This document shows positions 1 through 9,929 of a stretch of 40,287 bases of DNA, in pieces. Position 1 is the first letter of the stretch; every line of letters begins with the position of its first letter. The position numbers were made by a program, and so were the translations under genes. A model generated the notes under the pieces. It saw only the letters and a program-made list of their open reading frames with translations. It was not told the DNA's origin and did not search any database. The stretch lies in NCBI GenBank assembly GCA_947624585.1, contig CANQKZ010000010.1:1-40287 (forward strand), given 5' to 3'. Source of the DNA: an uncultured Oscillospiraceae bacterium (GTDB lineage: Bacteria > Bacillota > Clostridia > Oscillospirales > Oscillospiraceae).

Positions 1-2973
1 GCCCAGGGGGTTCAGGACGATGTCCAGCGGCGTGCCGTCGGGCATATAGGGCATATCCTCCTTGGGGAGTATGCGGGACACGACGCCCTTGTTTCCGTGG
101 CGTCCGGCCATCTTGTCGCCCACGGAGATCTTCCTCTTCTGGGCGATGTAGACCCGGACCACCTGGTTGACGGAGGGGTTCAGCTCGTCCCCCGCCTCCC
201 TGGTGAAGACCTTCACGTCCACCACGATGCCGCTCTCGCCGTGGGGCACCTTCAGAGAGGTATCCCGAACCTCCCGGGCCTTCTCACCGAAGATGGCCCG
301 CAGCAGCCGCTCCTCGGCGGTCAGGTCCGTCTCGCCCTTGGGCGTGACCTTGCCCACCAGGATATCCCCGGCGTGGACCTCGGCGCCGATGCAGATGATG
401 CCGCGCTCATCCAGATATTTCAAAGAGTCGTCGCTGACGCCGGGGATGTCCCTGGTGATCTCCTCGGGCCCCAGCTTGGTGTCGCGGGCGTCCACCTCGT
501 GCTCCTCGATGTGGATGGAGGTGAACACGTCCTCCATGGCAAGGCGCTCGTTTAAGAGGATGGCGTCCTCGTAGTTGTAGCCCTCCCAGGTCATGAACCC
601 GACCAGGATGTTCTTGCCCAGGGCCAGCTCGCCCTCCTTGGTGGCGGGGCCGTCGGCCAGAACGTCCTTGACGTCCACCCGCTCGCCCACGTTGACGGCG
701 GGCCGCTGGTTGATGCAGGTGCCCTGGTTGGAGCGGGAGAATTTGATGAGGTGGTAGTCCTTGATACGCCCGTCGTCGTACCGGACGGTGACGGTGTCGG
801 CGTCCACATAGGTGACCGTGCCCGGCCCCTCGGCCAGGATGGACACGGCGGAGTCGATGGCGCACTTGTGCTCGATACCCGTGGCCACGATTGGGGCCTG
901 GGTCACCATCAGAGGCACGGCCTGGCGCTGCATATTGGCGCCCATCAGGGCGCGGTTGGCGTCGTCGTTCTCCAGGAAGGGGATCATGGCCGTGGCGATG
1001 GAGACCATCTGGCGGGGGGAGATGTCCACGTAATCCACCCTGCGGCGGTCCACGTCGATGATCTCGTCCCTGTGGCGGCAGACGATACGCTGATTGAGGA
1101 GTCTCCCCGTCTCGTCCCGGGGCTCGTTGGCCTGGGCCACGTAATACTGGTCCTCGGCGTCGGCGGTCAGGTAGTCCACCTGGTCGGTGACCCGGCCCGT
1201 CGCCTTGTCCACCTTCTGGTAGGGGGAAACCAGGAAGCCGTACTCGTTGACCTTGGCGTAGGAGGCAAGGTAGGAGATGAGGCCGATGTTGGGTCCTTCG
1301 GGGGTCTCCACGGGGCACATACGGCCGTAGTGGCTGTAGTGTACGTCGCGCACGTCGAAGGAGGCGCGCTCACGGGAGAGTCCGCCGGGGCCCAGGGCGG
1401 AGAGACGCCGCTTGTGGGTGAGCTCCGCTAAGGGGTTGTTCTGGTCCATGAACTGGGAGAGCGGGGAGGAGCCGAAGAACTCCTTGATGGCCGCCGTCAC
1501 GGGCCGGATGTTGATGAGGGACTGGGGGGTGATCACGTCCGTGTCCTGGAGGGTCATGCGCTCGCGGATGACCCGCTCCATGCGGGAGAAGCCCACCCGG
1601 TACTGGTTCTGCAAAAGCTCGCCCACGGAGCGAAGACGCCGGTTGCCCAGATGGTCGATGTCGTCCACGTTCCCGGCACCGTGGGCCAGGGTGTTCAGGT
1701 AGTTGACGGAGGCGAAGATGTCGTCGGGGATGATGAACTTGGGCACCAGCAGGGAGACGTTCTGCCGGATGGCCTCCTTCAGCTCCTCACCCTCGTACTT
1801 CTCCAGAAGGTCCTTCAAAATGATCCAGCGGACCCGCTCCTTGATGCCCAGCTCCGCCACGGGATCGAAATCCACGAACCGGTCCAGCCACACCATGCCG
1901 TTGGAGAAGATCTTCACCTCGTGCCCGGCGTCGCCCTCAATCCATGCCTCGATGACGCCGAGCCTGTCCAGCTCCTCCGCCTTCTGGCGGTTGATGACCA
2001 TTCCGGCGTCGGCCACGATCTCGCCGGTCAGCGGGTCGGCGATGGGCCGGGAGAGCTTCTTGCCCACAAGGCGCGGCCACACCGCCAGTTTCTTGTTGAA
2101 TTTATACCGCCCGGCGATGGAGATGTCATACCGGCGCGGGTCGAAAAACAGATTGTAGAGCAGCGTCTCGGCGGAATCGATAGTGGGGGGATCGCCGGGG
2201 CGCAGCTTGCGGTAGATCTCCAAAAGCGACTCCTCCCGGGACTTGCAGGAGTCCTTCTCGATGGTGGACACCATCCGTTCGTCGGCGCCGAAGATGGCGG
2301 AAAGGCGCTCGTTGGTGTCGCCGCCGGTCTCGCCGCCGGACATGGAAAGCCAGGTGTAGGGCTCCTCCGTGCGCAGGCCGCAGGCCCGCAGGAAGCAGGT
2401 GATGGGCAGCTTGCGGTTCTTGTCGATGCGGACGTTGAACATATCCTGGGAGTCCGTCTCGTACTCCAGCCAGGCGCCCCGGTAGGGGATCACCGTGGTG
2501 GCGTAGATGGCCGTGCCCGTCTTGTCTATGGTGCGTTCGTAGTAGACGCCGGGGGAGCGGATGATCTGGGAGACGATGACGCGCTCCGCGCCGTTGATGA
2601 CGAAGGTGCCGCCGTCGGTCATGATGGGGAAGTCCCCCATGAAGATCTCCTGCTCCTTGATCTCCTCGGTCTCCCGGTTGCGCAGACACACGCTGACCCG
2701 GATGGGCGCGGCGTAGGTCACGTCCCGGGCCTTGCACTCCTCCACGGAGTACTTGGGCTCGTCATCCATGCGGAAGTCCAGGAAGGTCAATTCCAGATTT
2801 CCCGTGTAGTCGGTGATGGCCGCCACGTCCCTGAAGACCTCCCGGAGGCCCGTATCAAGAAACCAGCGGTAGGAATCCTTCTGGATCTCCAGGAGGTTGG
2901 GCATATCCTGGATCTCCTCCGTCTTGGCAAAACTGCGTCTGAGCGTCTTGCCGTACCATACTTCTTTTGGCAC
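1..2973 (-). CDS. rpoB: DNA-directed RNA polymerase subunit beta (partial; C-terminus beyond window start)
   Basis: Minus-strand translation from GTG at 2973 ([43 protein letters not shown]...) through hallmark RpoB segments ([88 protein letters not shown]). SD GGAG upstream. Frame is open to base 1, so the supplied ORF track omits it. Confidence 0.97.
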   Translation of the reverse strand, partial: MPKEVWYGKTLRRSFAKTEEIQDMPNLLEIQKDSYRWFLDTGLREVFRDVAAITDYTGNLELTFLDFRMDDEPKYSVEECKARDVTYAAPIRVSVCLRNRETEEIKEQEIFMGDFPIMTDGGTFVINGAERVIVSQIIRSPGVYYERTIDKTGTAIYATTVIPYRGAWLEYETDSQDMFNVRIDKNRKLPITCFLRACGLRTEEPYTWLSMSGGETGGDTNERLSAIFGADERMVSTIEKDSCKSREESLLEIYRKLRPGDPPTIDSAETLLYNLFFDPRRYDISIAGRYKFNKKLAVWPRLVGKKLSRPIADPLTGEIVADAGMVINRQKAEELDRLGVIEAWIEGDAGHEVKIFSNGMVWLDRFVDFDPVAELGIKERVRWIILKDLLEKYEGEELKEAIRQNVSLLVPKFIIPDDIFASVNYLNTLAHGAGNVDDIDHLGNRRLRSVGELLQNQYRVGFSRMERVIRERMTLQDTDVITPQSLINIRPVTAAIKEFFGSSPLSQFMDQNNPLAELTHKRRLSALGPGGLSRERASFDVRDVHYSHYGRMCPVETPEGPNIGLISYLASYAKVNEYGFLVSPYQKVDKATGRVTDQVDYLTADAEDQYYVAQANEPRDETGRLLNQRIVCRHRDEIIDVDRRRVDYVDISPRQMVSIATAMIPFLENDDANRALMGANMQRQAVPLMVTQAPIVATGIEHKCAIDSAVSILAEGPGTVTYVDADTVTVRYDDGRIKDYHLIKFSRSNQGTCINQRPAVNVGERVDVKDVLADGPATKEGELALGKNILVGFMTWEGYNYEDAILLNERLAMEDVFTSIHIEEHEVDARDTKLGPEEITRDIPGVSDDSLKYLDERGIICIGAEVHAGDILVGKVTPKGETDLTAEERLLRAIFGEKAREVRDTSLKVPHGESGIVVDVKVFTREAGDELNPSVNQVVRVYIAQKRKISVGDKMAGRHGNKGVVSRILPKEDMPYMPDGTPLDIVLNPLG

Positions 2974-3141
2974 TGACTTCACTCCTTCAATGTATTGTCA
3001 ATGTTTGTTCTCACACAAAAGCGATACGCCCGGCGCGGTTGTTTGAATATCAAAGCAAGCCCTTGATTTTCCGCCGGATTGTGGTACTATAAATGTAAAA
3101 AAAGGTGGAGAGCGCCCTCTACGGCGCCAGAGAATCAGCTT

Positions 3142-3171
3142 ATTATAGCATCATTTAAATATACTTGTCAA
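3142..3171 (-). promoter_or_regulatory. Putative sigma-70 promoter for rpoB (TTGACA-18-TATAAT)
   Basis: Minus strand: TTGACA (3171-3166), 18 nt, TATAAT (3147-3142), upstream of rpoB. Confidence 0.65.
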
Positions 3172-3248
3172 GCCTTTTTCAGAAAAACTTTTCAGTTTTT
3201 CCGATTTTTCTTTTTTCGCGAAATTTCAAAAATTTTTGAAAATAGGTG

Positions 3249-3276
3249 TTGACAAATAAAAATAATCTGCTATAAT
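3249..3276 (+). promoter_or_regulatory. sigma-70 promoter for tRNA-Leu (TTGACA-16-TATAAT)
   Basis: TTGACA 3249-3254 and TATAAT 3271-3276, 12 nt upstream of the tRNA. Confidence 0.8.
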
Positions 3277-3288
3277 GACAATGCTTTT

Positions 3289-3374
3289 GCGAGAGTGCTG
3301 GAATAGGCAGACAGGCACGTTTGAGGTGCGTGTGTCAATGCGACGTGTGAGTTCAAGTCTCATCTCTCGCACCA
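3289..3374 (+). tRNA. tRNA-Leu (anticodon GAG), CCA encoded
   Basis: Acceptor GCGAGAG/CTCTCGC, anticodon stem CACGT/GCGTG with loop TTGAGGT, class II variable arm (GTC..GAC), T arm GTGAG-TTCAAGT-CTCAT, terminal CCA. Confidence 0.93.
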
Positions 3375-3384
3375 AACCGAAGTG

Positions 3385-3419
3385 ATCCCGAAACCTAATG
3401 GTTTCGGGATTCTTCTTTG
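3385..3419 (+). terminator. Rho-independent terminator after tRNA-Leu
   Basis: Perfect hairpin ATCCCGAAACC-TAAT-GGTTTCGGGAT followed by TCTTCTTT. Confidence 0.85.
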
Positions 3420-3660
3420 TTTGCAAGGGTTTTCCGAGTTGCACGGAAACTGTCAGCGAATGAAAGTGACGTAAAGTTTATTTACACACGGAGATGCACA
3501 CGGGCGGTTTTGCACACGGATTTGCACACAAAGGGGACCCGGGACGGGGGTCGCGGCTCCCCTTTTTCAGATGACGGCGGGGGTTGAAAAACCCGACAGA
3601 AGCTGATATAATTAAGATATAATTAATGTATTGCCATATCGGAACGGAGGAGCGATTCAA

Positions 3661-4323
3661 ATGGGCGCTGTACAAAAGGGAAACTGTTATATTTGCGGAG
3701 CGCAGCTGGGCCAGCGGGCGATGAAAAACCATATTATGAAGACCCACGCCCTTCAGGAAGGCGGTCAGCCATGCCGGCTTTTGAAAATCGAGGGGGCCGA
3801 TGACAAGAATTATTGGCTGTATGTGGACGTGCCTGTGACTGCCAGCCTGTCGGTGGTGGACACCTTTCTGCGCAGGATCTGGCTGGAATGCTGCGGGCAT
3901 ATGAGCGCTTTCTTTGGCCCCGGATATACGCAGATCGGGAAGAACAGGAAACTGGGCGACATCCCCGTGGGGGCCAAGCTCATACACGAGTACGATTTTG
4001 GCAGCACAACGGAATGTCTGATCACGGTCGCGGGAGATACGGTGCGCGAAAAGGGCAAGCGAGGCGTCAGGCTTTTGGCCAGGAACATCCCCCCGGAGTT
4101 TACCTGCGGAAAATGCGGCGCCGCGGCGAAATGGATCGACCCGGAGCGTGTTTACACGGAGGAAGATCCGTTCCTCTGCGATAAATGCTCCGAGGAGTTC
4201 GGCAGCGAGATGCAGCTTCCGGTCACGAACTCTCCCCGCATGGGCGTCTGCGGCTATTGCGGGGAGCAGGACAGTTTTGCTTTTGTCCGGCCCGAGATCA
4301 AGAGCACGGGGGCGGGAAAATGA
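3661..4323 (+). CDS. pRiA4b ORF-3-like domain protein with zinc-ribbon-type Cys pairs
   Basis: ATG 3661 preceded by GGAGGAG; (I)HEYDFGSTTECLITVAGD segment resembles the PRiA4_ORF3 fold; CxxC pairs CYICG, CGKCG, CDKC, CGYCG. Confidence 0.65.
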   Translation: MGAVQKGNCYICGAQLGQRAMKNHIMKTHALQEGGQPCRLLKIEGADDKNYWLYVDVPVTASLSVVDTFLRRIWLECCGHMSAFFGPGYTQIGKNRKLGDIPVGAKLIHEYDFGSTTECLITVAGDTVREKGKRGVRLLARNIPPEFTCGKCGAAAKWIDPERVYTEEDPFLCDKCSEEFGSEMQLPVTNSPRMGVCGYCGEQDSFAFVRPEIKSTGAGK

Positions 4324-4430
4324 CGTCCTTCGCGGGACAATAAGGAGCCTCTCCCGCCGGGATCGGCGCGGCGATTTGTTCAGAGGTCCCCTATAAATTC
4401 ACCGCGTTCCCCGCCGCTTCTTATCCGGGG

Positions 4431-4754
4431 CTATAAAGCCAGGGGGATTTTATCCAGCATTTTCAAGCGCTTCGGCGGTTGCGCATATATGTGTGCCCCC
4501 TGGGGGCCCTGAGGGCCTACGGGGCCGGTTTCACCTGTTGGACCGGCGGGGCCTTGCGGTCCCTGGGGTCCCTGGGGACCCTGCGGGCCCTGGGGGCCGG
4601 TGGGGCCGGGGACGCCCTGGGGACCGGTGGGACCGGGGATGCCCTGGGGGCCTCGGGGGCCGGGGCAGGGGGCGGACGCGCCGCCGCAGTTTATGATGTT
4701 CCCGCCGCAGCAGCCGCAGGGTTCGTTTGTATCAAAACAATTTGGGCTTTTCAT
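4431..4754 (-). CDS. Short collagen-like (Gly-X-Y) repeat protein with Cys-rich N-terminus
   Basis: [47 protein letters not shown]... about 18 Gly-X-Y triplets; SD AGGAGG just upstream of the ATG at 4754. Confidence 0.8.
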   Translation of the reverse strand: MKSPNCFDTNEPCGCCGGNIINCGGASAPCPGPRGPQGIPGPTGPQGVPGPTGPQGPQGPQGPQGPQGPAGPTGETGPVGPQGPQGAHIYAQPPKRLKMLDKIPLAL

Positions 4755-4857
4755 CCAAATCCTCCTGGGCTCATAGTTGAGCCTAAGCCATAATACGCTC
4801 TCCCATGTCCATTTGTCCGGCCAAATATAAAATTTTCGCAAATTGCAAAATTTCGTA

Positions 4858-4886
4858 TTGAATCGCGGCGCCGGAAATGGTAAAAT
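4858..4886 (+). promoter_or_regulatory. Putative promoter (TTGAAT-17-TAAAAT)
   Basis: TTGAAT 4858-4863, 17 nt spacer, TAAAAT 4881-4886, upstream of CDS at 4933. Confidence 0.5.
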
Positions 4887-4932
4887 GGAAATACCCGAGA
4901 GGGTATCCCCAAAACTGAAAGGAGTGTTCCCT

Positions 4933-5343
4933 ATGGTTAAGGTCATTATGGGACTGAAGGGTCACGGAAAAACGAAGAGGCTCATCGAGCTTGTCAACAA
5001 AGCGGCGGATGAGGAGCACGGCAATGTGGTTTGCATTGAGCGCGACGCGGCGCTCCGGTATGACGTTCCCATGTCCGTCCGGCTTATCAAGCTTTCCGAC
5101 TATAAGCTTACCGGCTACACGGCCCTTAAGGGCTTCATCTGCGGACTTCGGGCCGGCAATTACGATATAACCCACATCTTCATGGACGGCCTTTTCAAGC
5201 TGGCCGGGACCGAGTCCCTCAACGAGGCCGAGGAGTTTCTCGCTTGGTGCGACTCCTTCTCCGCCAGGGAGGGCGTGAAGTTCACCATGACCATCAGCGC
5301 CGACGAGGCCGCCGCCACCGAGGGCATCAAGAAGTATTTTTGA
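4933..5343 (+). CDS. Uncharacterised P-loop NTPase-like protein
   Basis: [21 protein letters not shown] contains Walker [18 protein letters not shown] upstream; hydrophobic-acidic segment ITHIFMDG as possible Walker B. Confidence 0.7.
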   Translation: MVKVIMGLKGHGKTKRLIELVNKAADEEHGNVVCIERDAALRYDVPMSVRLIKLSDYKLTGYTALKGFICGLRAGNYDITHIFMDGLFKLAGTESLNEAEEFLAWCDSFSAREGVKFTMTISADEAAATEGIKKYF

Positions 5344-5408
5344 TACTAATATCCAATCAAGATAAGACATTCGCGACGATCTTTTTTCAATTGGATATTA
5401 GTTAGTAT
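5343..5408. repeat. 161-bp-family TIR repeat, copy A (66 bp, internally deleted)
   Basis: ATACTAATATCCAAT...ATTGGATATTAGttagtat; left ~45 bp matches copy B (AATCAAgATAAGACATTCGCGACgaTCTTTTT), then jumps to the right TIR. Confidence 0.8.
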
Positions 5409-5448
5409 GAGTCCGTATTTCATCCGATGCGGAAGGGAGTGGGCGCAC

Positions 5449-5823
5449 ATGGAGATCCATGAATCCGGGGAGGACTACCTGGAGACCATACTGATCCTGG
5501 AAAACCGCATGGGGTACGTCCGCGCCGTCGACATCGCCGGGGAGATGGGCTACTCCAAGCCCACCATCTCCATCGCCATGCGCCGTCTGCGGGAGAACGG
5601 CTACATCGATGTGGACGAGCGCCGGGACATCCACCTGACGGCCATGGGCCGGGAGGTGGCCGAGCGCATCTATGAGCGGCACGTCCTGCTGACAAAGCTC
5701 CTGGAGGCCCTGGGCGTGGATGGCGACACAGCCGCCAGGGAGGCGTGCAAGATCGAGCACGACATCAGCGCCGACACCTTCTCACGGCTCCGGAATTACT
5801 ACGATACCCACATGAAACAGTGA
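5449..5823 (+). CDS. DtxR/MntR-family metal-dependent transcriptional regulator
   Basis: MEIHESGEDYLETILILENRMGYVRAVDIAGEMGYSKPTISIAMRRLRENGYIDVD...GREVAERIYERHVLLTKLLEALGV typical of the family. Confidence 0.9.
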   Translation: MEIHESGEDYLETILILENRMGYVRAVDIAGEMGYSKPTISIAMRRLRENGYIDVDERRDIHLTAMGREVAERIYERHVLLTKLLEALGVDGDTAAREACKIEHDISADTFSRLRNYYDTHMKQ

Positions 5824-5886
5824 GAAAGGGGGCTTTCCGCCCCCTTTTTTCCGTACAATAGTTGATATATGAAAGAAGGTTGGACC

Positions 5887-6369
5887 ATGTATACCGAGGT
5901 GGCCTATCCCAACACGAAGCCCGCCTTTTACGATTTCCTGGAGCACCAACTGGAGGAGTACACCGGCGATGAGACCGACAGGGTGGCGGCGCTGGCAAAC
6001 TTCTGCTCCGTTTTGAAGATCGCCTTCCCCAAGGCCAACTGGGCCGGGTTCTATCTGGTTTCCGGCGATGAGCTGGTGCTGGGGCCCTTCCAGGGGAGAC
6101 CGGCGGTGAGCCGGATCGCCTACGGCGCGGGCGTCTGCGGCGCCGCCTGGCGGGAGGACCGGGCCCAGGTGGTGGAGGACGTGGAGTGCTTCGCCGGGCA
6201 CATCGCCTGCGACTGCTCCACCCACTCCGAGATCGTCGTCCCCCTCCGGGACGGGGACGGGAGGATCTGGGGCGTCCTGGATATGGACAGCGTCCTCACC
6301 GGGTATTTCACCGACGAGGACAGGGCCGGGCTGGAGCGGTGCGTAAAGCCGCTTGCCAGATTCGCGTGA
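5887..6369 (+). CDS. GAF-domain protein, free methionine-(R)-sulfoxide reductase family
   Basis: ANWAGFYLVSGDELVLGPFQGRPAVSRIAYGAGVCGAA...FAGHIACDCSTHSEIVVPLRDGDGRIWGVLDMDS resembles fRMsr (E. coli YebR) throughout. Confidence 0.88.
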   Translation: MYTEVAYPNTKPAFYDFLEHQLEEYTGDETDRVAALANFCSVLKIAFPKANWAGFYLVSGDELVLGPFQGRPAVSRIAYGAGVCGAAWREDRAQVVEDVECFAGHIACDCSTHSEIVVPLRDGDGRIWGVLDMDSVLTGYFTDEDRAGLERCVKPLARFA

Positions 6370-6379
6370 GGTGAACGAT

Positions 6380-7276
6380 ATGATCCGTGAAAAAAGCTGC
6401 GGCGCGGTGGTCTACGCCGTGAAGGACGGCAGAAGGCTCTACCTTTTAGAGCACATGAAAAAGGGCCACACCTCCATCTGCAAGGGCCACGTGGAGGGGC
6501 GGGAGACGGAGCATGAGACGGCGGCCCGGGAGATCCGGGAGGAGACGGCCCTGTCCGTCCTGTTTCTGGATGGGTTCCGGCGGACCATACAGTACTCCCC
6601 CTGCGAGGGGTGCGTCAAGGACGTGGTGTTCTTCCTGGCGAGAGCGGAGTCCATGGAGGTGACGGCCCAGCCGGAGGAGGTGGACTCCATCGAGTGGGCG
6701 GAACTGCCCGAGGCGCTGGTCCTGCTCACCCACCGGTCGGACCGGGAGACGGTGCTGGCGGCGGACAGGTACCTGAACGAACATCCGGAGACGGGGGACT
6801 TCCGCCCCATGCGGCGGCACGACCGGGAGCTGACGCGGGAACAGTGCGAGAGACTTTTGAAGGAGGGCTCCCACGGCGTTCTGTCCCTTTGCGGGGACGG
6901 GGGCTGGCCCTACGGGGCGCCGCTCAGTTTCGTTTACCGGAATGGAAAAATATACTTTCACGGCGCCGGGGTGGGCCATAAGCTGGACGCCGTCCGGCAC
7001 GACCCCCGGGCCTCCTTCTGCGCGGTGGCACAGGACCGCGTGATCTCGGAGCAATACACCACCGATTACCGCAGCGTCATCGCCTTCGGAACGGTCCGGG
7101 AGATTGCGGACAGGGGAGAGAAGCGGGACGCCCTCCGGGCGCTGGCGCTGAAATATGCCCCCGCCGACGCGGAGGAGAACCGGGAGAGGTATATCGGTGC
7201 GGATATCGCCGCCGCCTGCGTCCTGGAGCTCACCGTTTTGCGCATGACCGGGAAATCCAGATCGAAAATGGAGTGA
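6380..7276 (+). CDS. Nudix hydrolase fused to a pyridoxamine-5'-phosphate-oxidase-like (NimA-type) domain
   Basis: N-term Nudix box GHVEGRETEHETAAREIREETAL; C-term LKEGSHGVLSLCGDGGWPYGAPLSFVYRNGKIYFHGAGVGHKLDAVRHDPRASFCAVAQDRV...YRSVIAFGTVREI typical of the PNPOx-like flavin-binding family. Confidence 0.85.
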   Translation: MIREKSCGAVVYAVKDGRRLYLLEHMKKGHTSICKGHVEGRETEHETAAREIREETALSVLFLDGFRRTIQYSPCEGCVKDVVFFLARAESMEVTAQPEEVDSIEWAELPEALVLLTHRSDRETVLAADRYLNEHPETGDFRPMRRHDRELTREQCERLLKEGSHGVLSLCGDGGWPYGAPLSFVYRNGKIYFHGAGVGHKLDAVRHDPRASFCAVAQDRVISEQYTTDYRSVIAFGTVREIADRGEKRDALRALALKYAPADAEENRERYIGADIAAACVLELTVLRMTGKSRSKME

Positions 7277-7279
7277 CTG

Positions 7280-7440
7280 ATACTAATATTCAATCAAAAT
7301 AAGACATTCGCGACGGTCTTTTTCGCGTCAAGCTTCGTCATATGGCTTGGAAATACATACAGTATTCCCGGCGCCGCCTTCCTCGCTTGACACGAAAAAT
7401 CCTCGCCGCTCGGTGTCTTCTTTTAATTGAACATTAGTAT
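7280..7440 (+). repeat. 161-bp-family TIR repeat, copy B
   Basis: Begins ATACTAATATTCAAT, ends ATTGAACATTAGTAT; internal stem TTTTTCGCGTCAAGC / GCTTGACACGAAAAA; core AAATACATACAGTATT. Exactly 161 bp. Confidence 0.9.
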
Positions 7441-7531
7441 GAAAACAGATATTCCTTTGCGTCGACAGAAACGCCCCGCGGCCTATGGCTGTGGGGCGTT
7501 AGGAATATTTTATAATACTCAAAAATACTAC

Positions 7532-7560
7532 TTGACAAATGGGGCGGGGTGTGATATAAT
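7532..7560 (+). promoter_or_regulatory. Consensus sigma-70 promoter (TTGACA-17-TATAAT), antisense to the downstream gene
   Basis: TTGACA 7532-7537, 17 nt spacer, TATAAT 7555-7560; points rightward into the 3' end of the minus-strand CDS 7641-8528. Confidence 0.65.
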
Positions 7561-7640
7561 CTGTTATTATACTGTCTGTTATAGGGCTCCCATCCTGTTC
7601 GGCCTGCTTTTATAAAAGGAGGCGGACTTTTTCAAAAGGC

Positions 7641-8528
7641 TTATTCCGTGTGGTGGACGTGGTTGTTGATGTGGTCCACGCAGTAGCAGTGGTAGCCCTG
7701 GCATCTGGAGCAGTAGCGGAATTCCAGGTCCGGGTCGGATACGTCGGTGCGGCCGCAGACCTCGCATCTGTGGCGGAAGCCCTGGACGCGCTCCTCGTTC
7801 CTGGCCTGATGGATGGCGGAGTTGAACTGGCTGCGGCGGCGGGAGAAGCCCCGGTCGCGCCGGAGGTTCCGGGTCAGGTTGTCCCAGCAGAAGACGAAGA
7901 AGTTGAGGATGGCGATGAGCGGCAGCAGGTTGAAGGGGAAGGCGGACATATTGGTGAGGATGCCCACGGCGAAGAAGGCCGCGTCGATCCACGCGAGCCA
8001 CTTCATTTTGGCGGGGATGAAGAAGAACACCAGCACCTGGGCGTCCGGCCAGATGGAGGCGAAAGCGAAGAACATGGACAGATTCAGATACTCCGTGTTC
8101 ATGGAGTATCCGATCATCAGGTCCACCAGGTCCCGGCTGGCCCCGGTGGCAAGCATCACGTAGTAGGAGGCAAAGCCGAAGACGATGTTCAGCACCACAC
8201 CCGAGAGGTAGTAGATGGTGAAACGGTTGGTGCCCCACTGGCGCTCCAGAGACGTGCCGATGAAGTAGTAGAAGTAGAGGGCCACCAGCTCCCACAGAAT
8301 GCCGGAGTTTGTGGGCATGAAAAGGAAGGTCACCAGCCTCCAGACCTGGCCCCGGAGGATGAGACTCGGGTTGAAGCACAGGTAGCTTAAGAGCGTGCCC
8401 GTGGTGTCCATCATGTTGATGAGGTACACCAGCCCGCTCCCGGCGATGATATAGAGGATCAGATTGCGAATCCCGAAATTCGGATGCTTATAGCAGAATT
8501 TTGCAACAGCGCGGTCAATGGCCTTCAC
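7641..8528 (-). CDS. Rhomboid/Derlin-like polytopic membrane protein with C-terminal zinc-ribbon-like motif
   Basis: [15 protein letters not shown] (rhomboid L1 WR motif), [29 protein letters not shown], several TM segments, C-term CEVCG...CSRC. Confidence 0.75.
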   Translation of the reverse strand: MKAIDRAVAKFCYKHPNFGIRNLILYIIAGSGLVYLINMMDTTGTLLSYLCFNPSLILRGQVWRLVTFLFMPTNSGILWELVALYFYYFIGTSLERQWGTNRFTIYYLSGVVLNIVFGFASYYVMLATGASRDLVDLMIGYSMNTEYLNLSMFFAFASIWPDAQVLVFFFIPAKMKWLAWIDAAFFAVGILTNMSAFPFNLLPLIAILNFFVFCWDNLTRNLRRDRGFSRRRSQFNSAIHQARNEERVQGFRHRCEVCGRTDVSDPDLEFRYCSRCQGYHCYCVDHINNHVHHTE

Positions 8529-8789
8529 TTGAGATCACCTCAATGGGCATTATACCCCTCTTTTACCAAAAAGTCCATAGGGCAAAACGGAAACATTTTA
8601 TTAACGCCGCCTCACGACGGCTCAAAAAGGGGCCGAGGAGCGGGCAGATTGATGAAATTTGCGAATTTTTTGCGAAAAATGAGGAAATGGGCGCAAAAAC
8701 TTTTAAATAGAACTGGTATTTATCGGCGCTTTGTGCTACAATATAGTAGATTCACTGTATATTTTACATTTTTTACTGGGAGGATAAAC

Positions 8790-9925
<1,136 letters not shown>

Positions 9926-9929
<4 letters not shown>

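Noticed and set aside
97-2976. Long plus-strand ORFs (e.g. 1651-2976, 441 aa; 751-1431, 226 aa)
   Set aside because: Shadow frames antisense to rpoB; composition is H/V/D/G/L-rich as expected from GC-rich antisense reading, with no recognisable domain.
3631-3660. Upstream TTG start for the pRiA4b-like gene
   Set aside because: The GGAGGAG ribosome-binding site sits correctly for ATG 3661, not for 3631.
7650-8390. 246-aa plus-strand ORF downstream of the orphan promoter
   Set aside because: Tempting given the consensus promoter, but the SD is ~25 nt from the GTG, the composition is typical of an antisense shadow, and the opposite strand has a good membrane-protein frame.
8529-8789. SAM riboswitch upstream of metK
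   Set aside because: No S-box-like conserved core or terminator could be recognised by eye in the leader.
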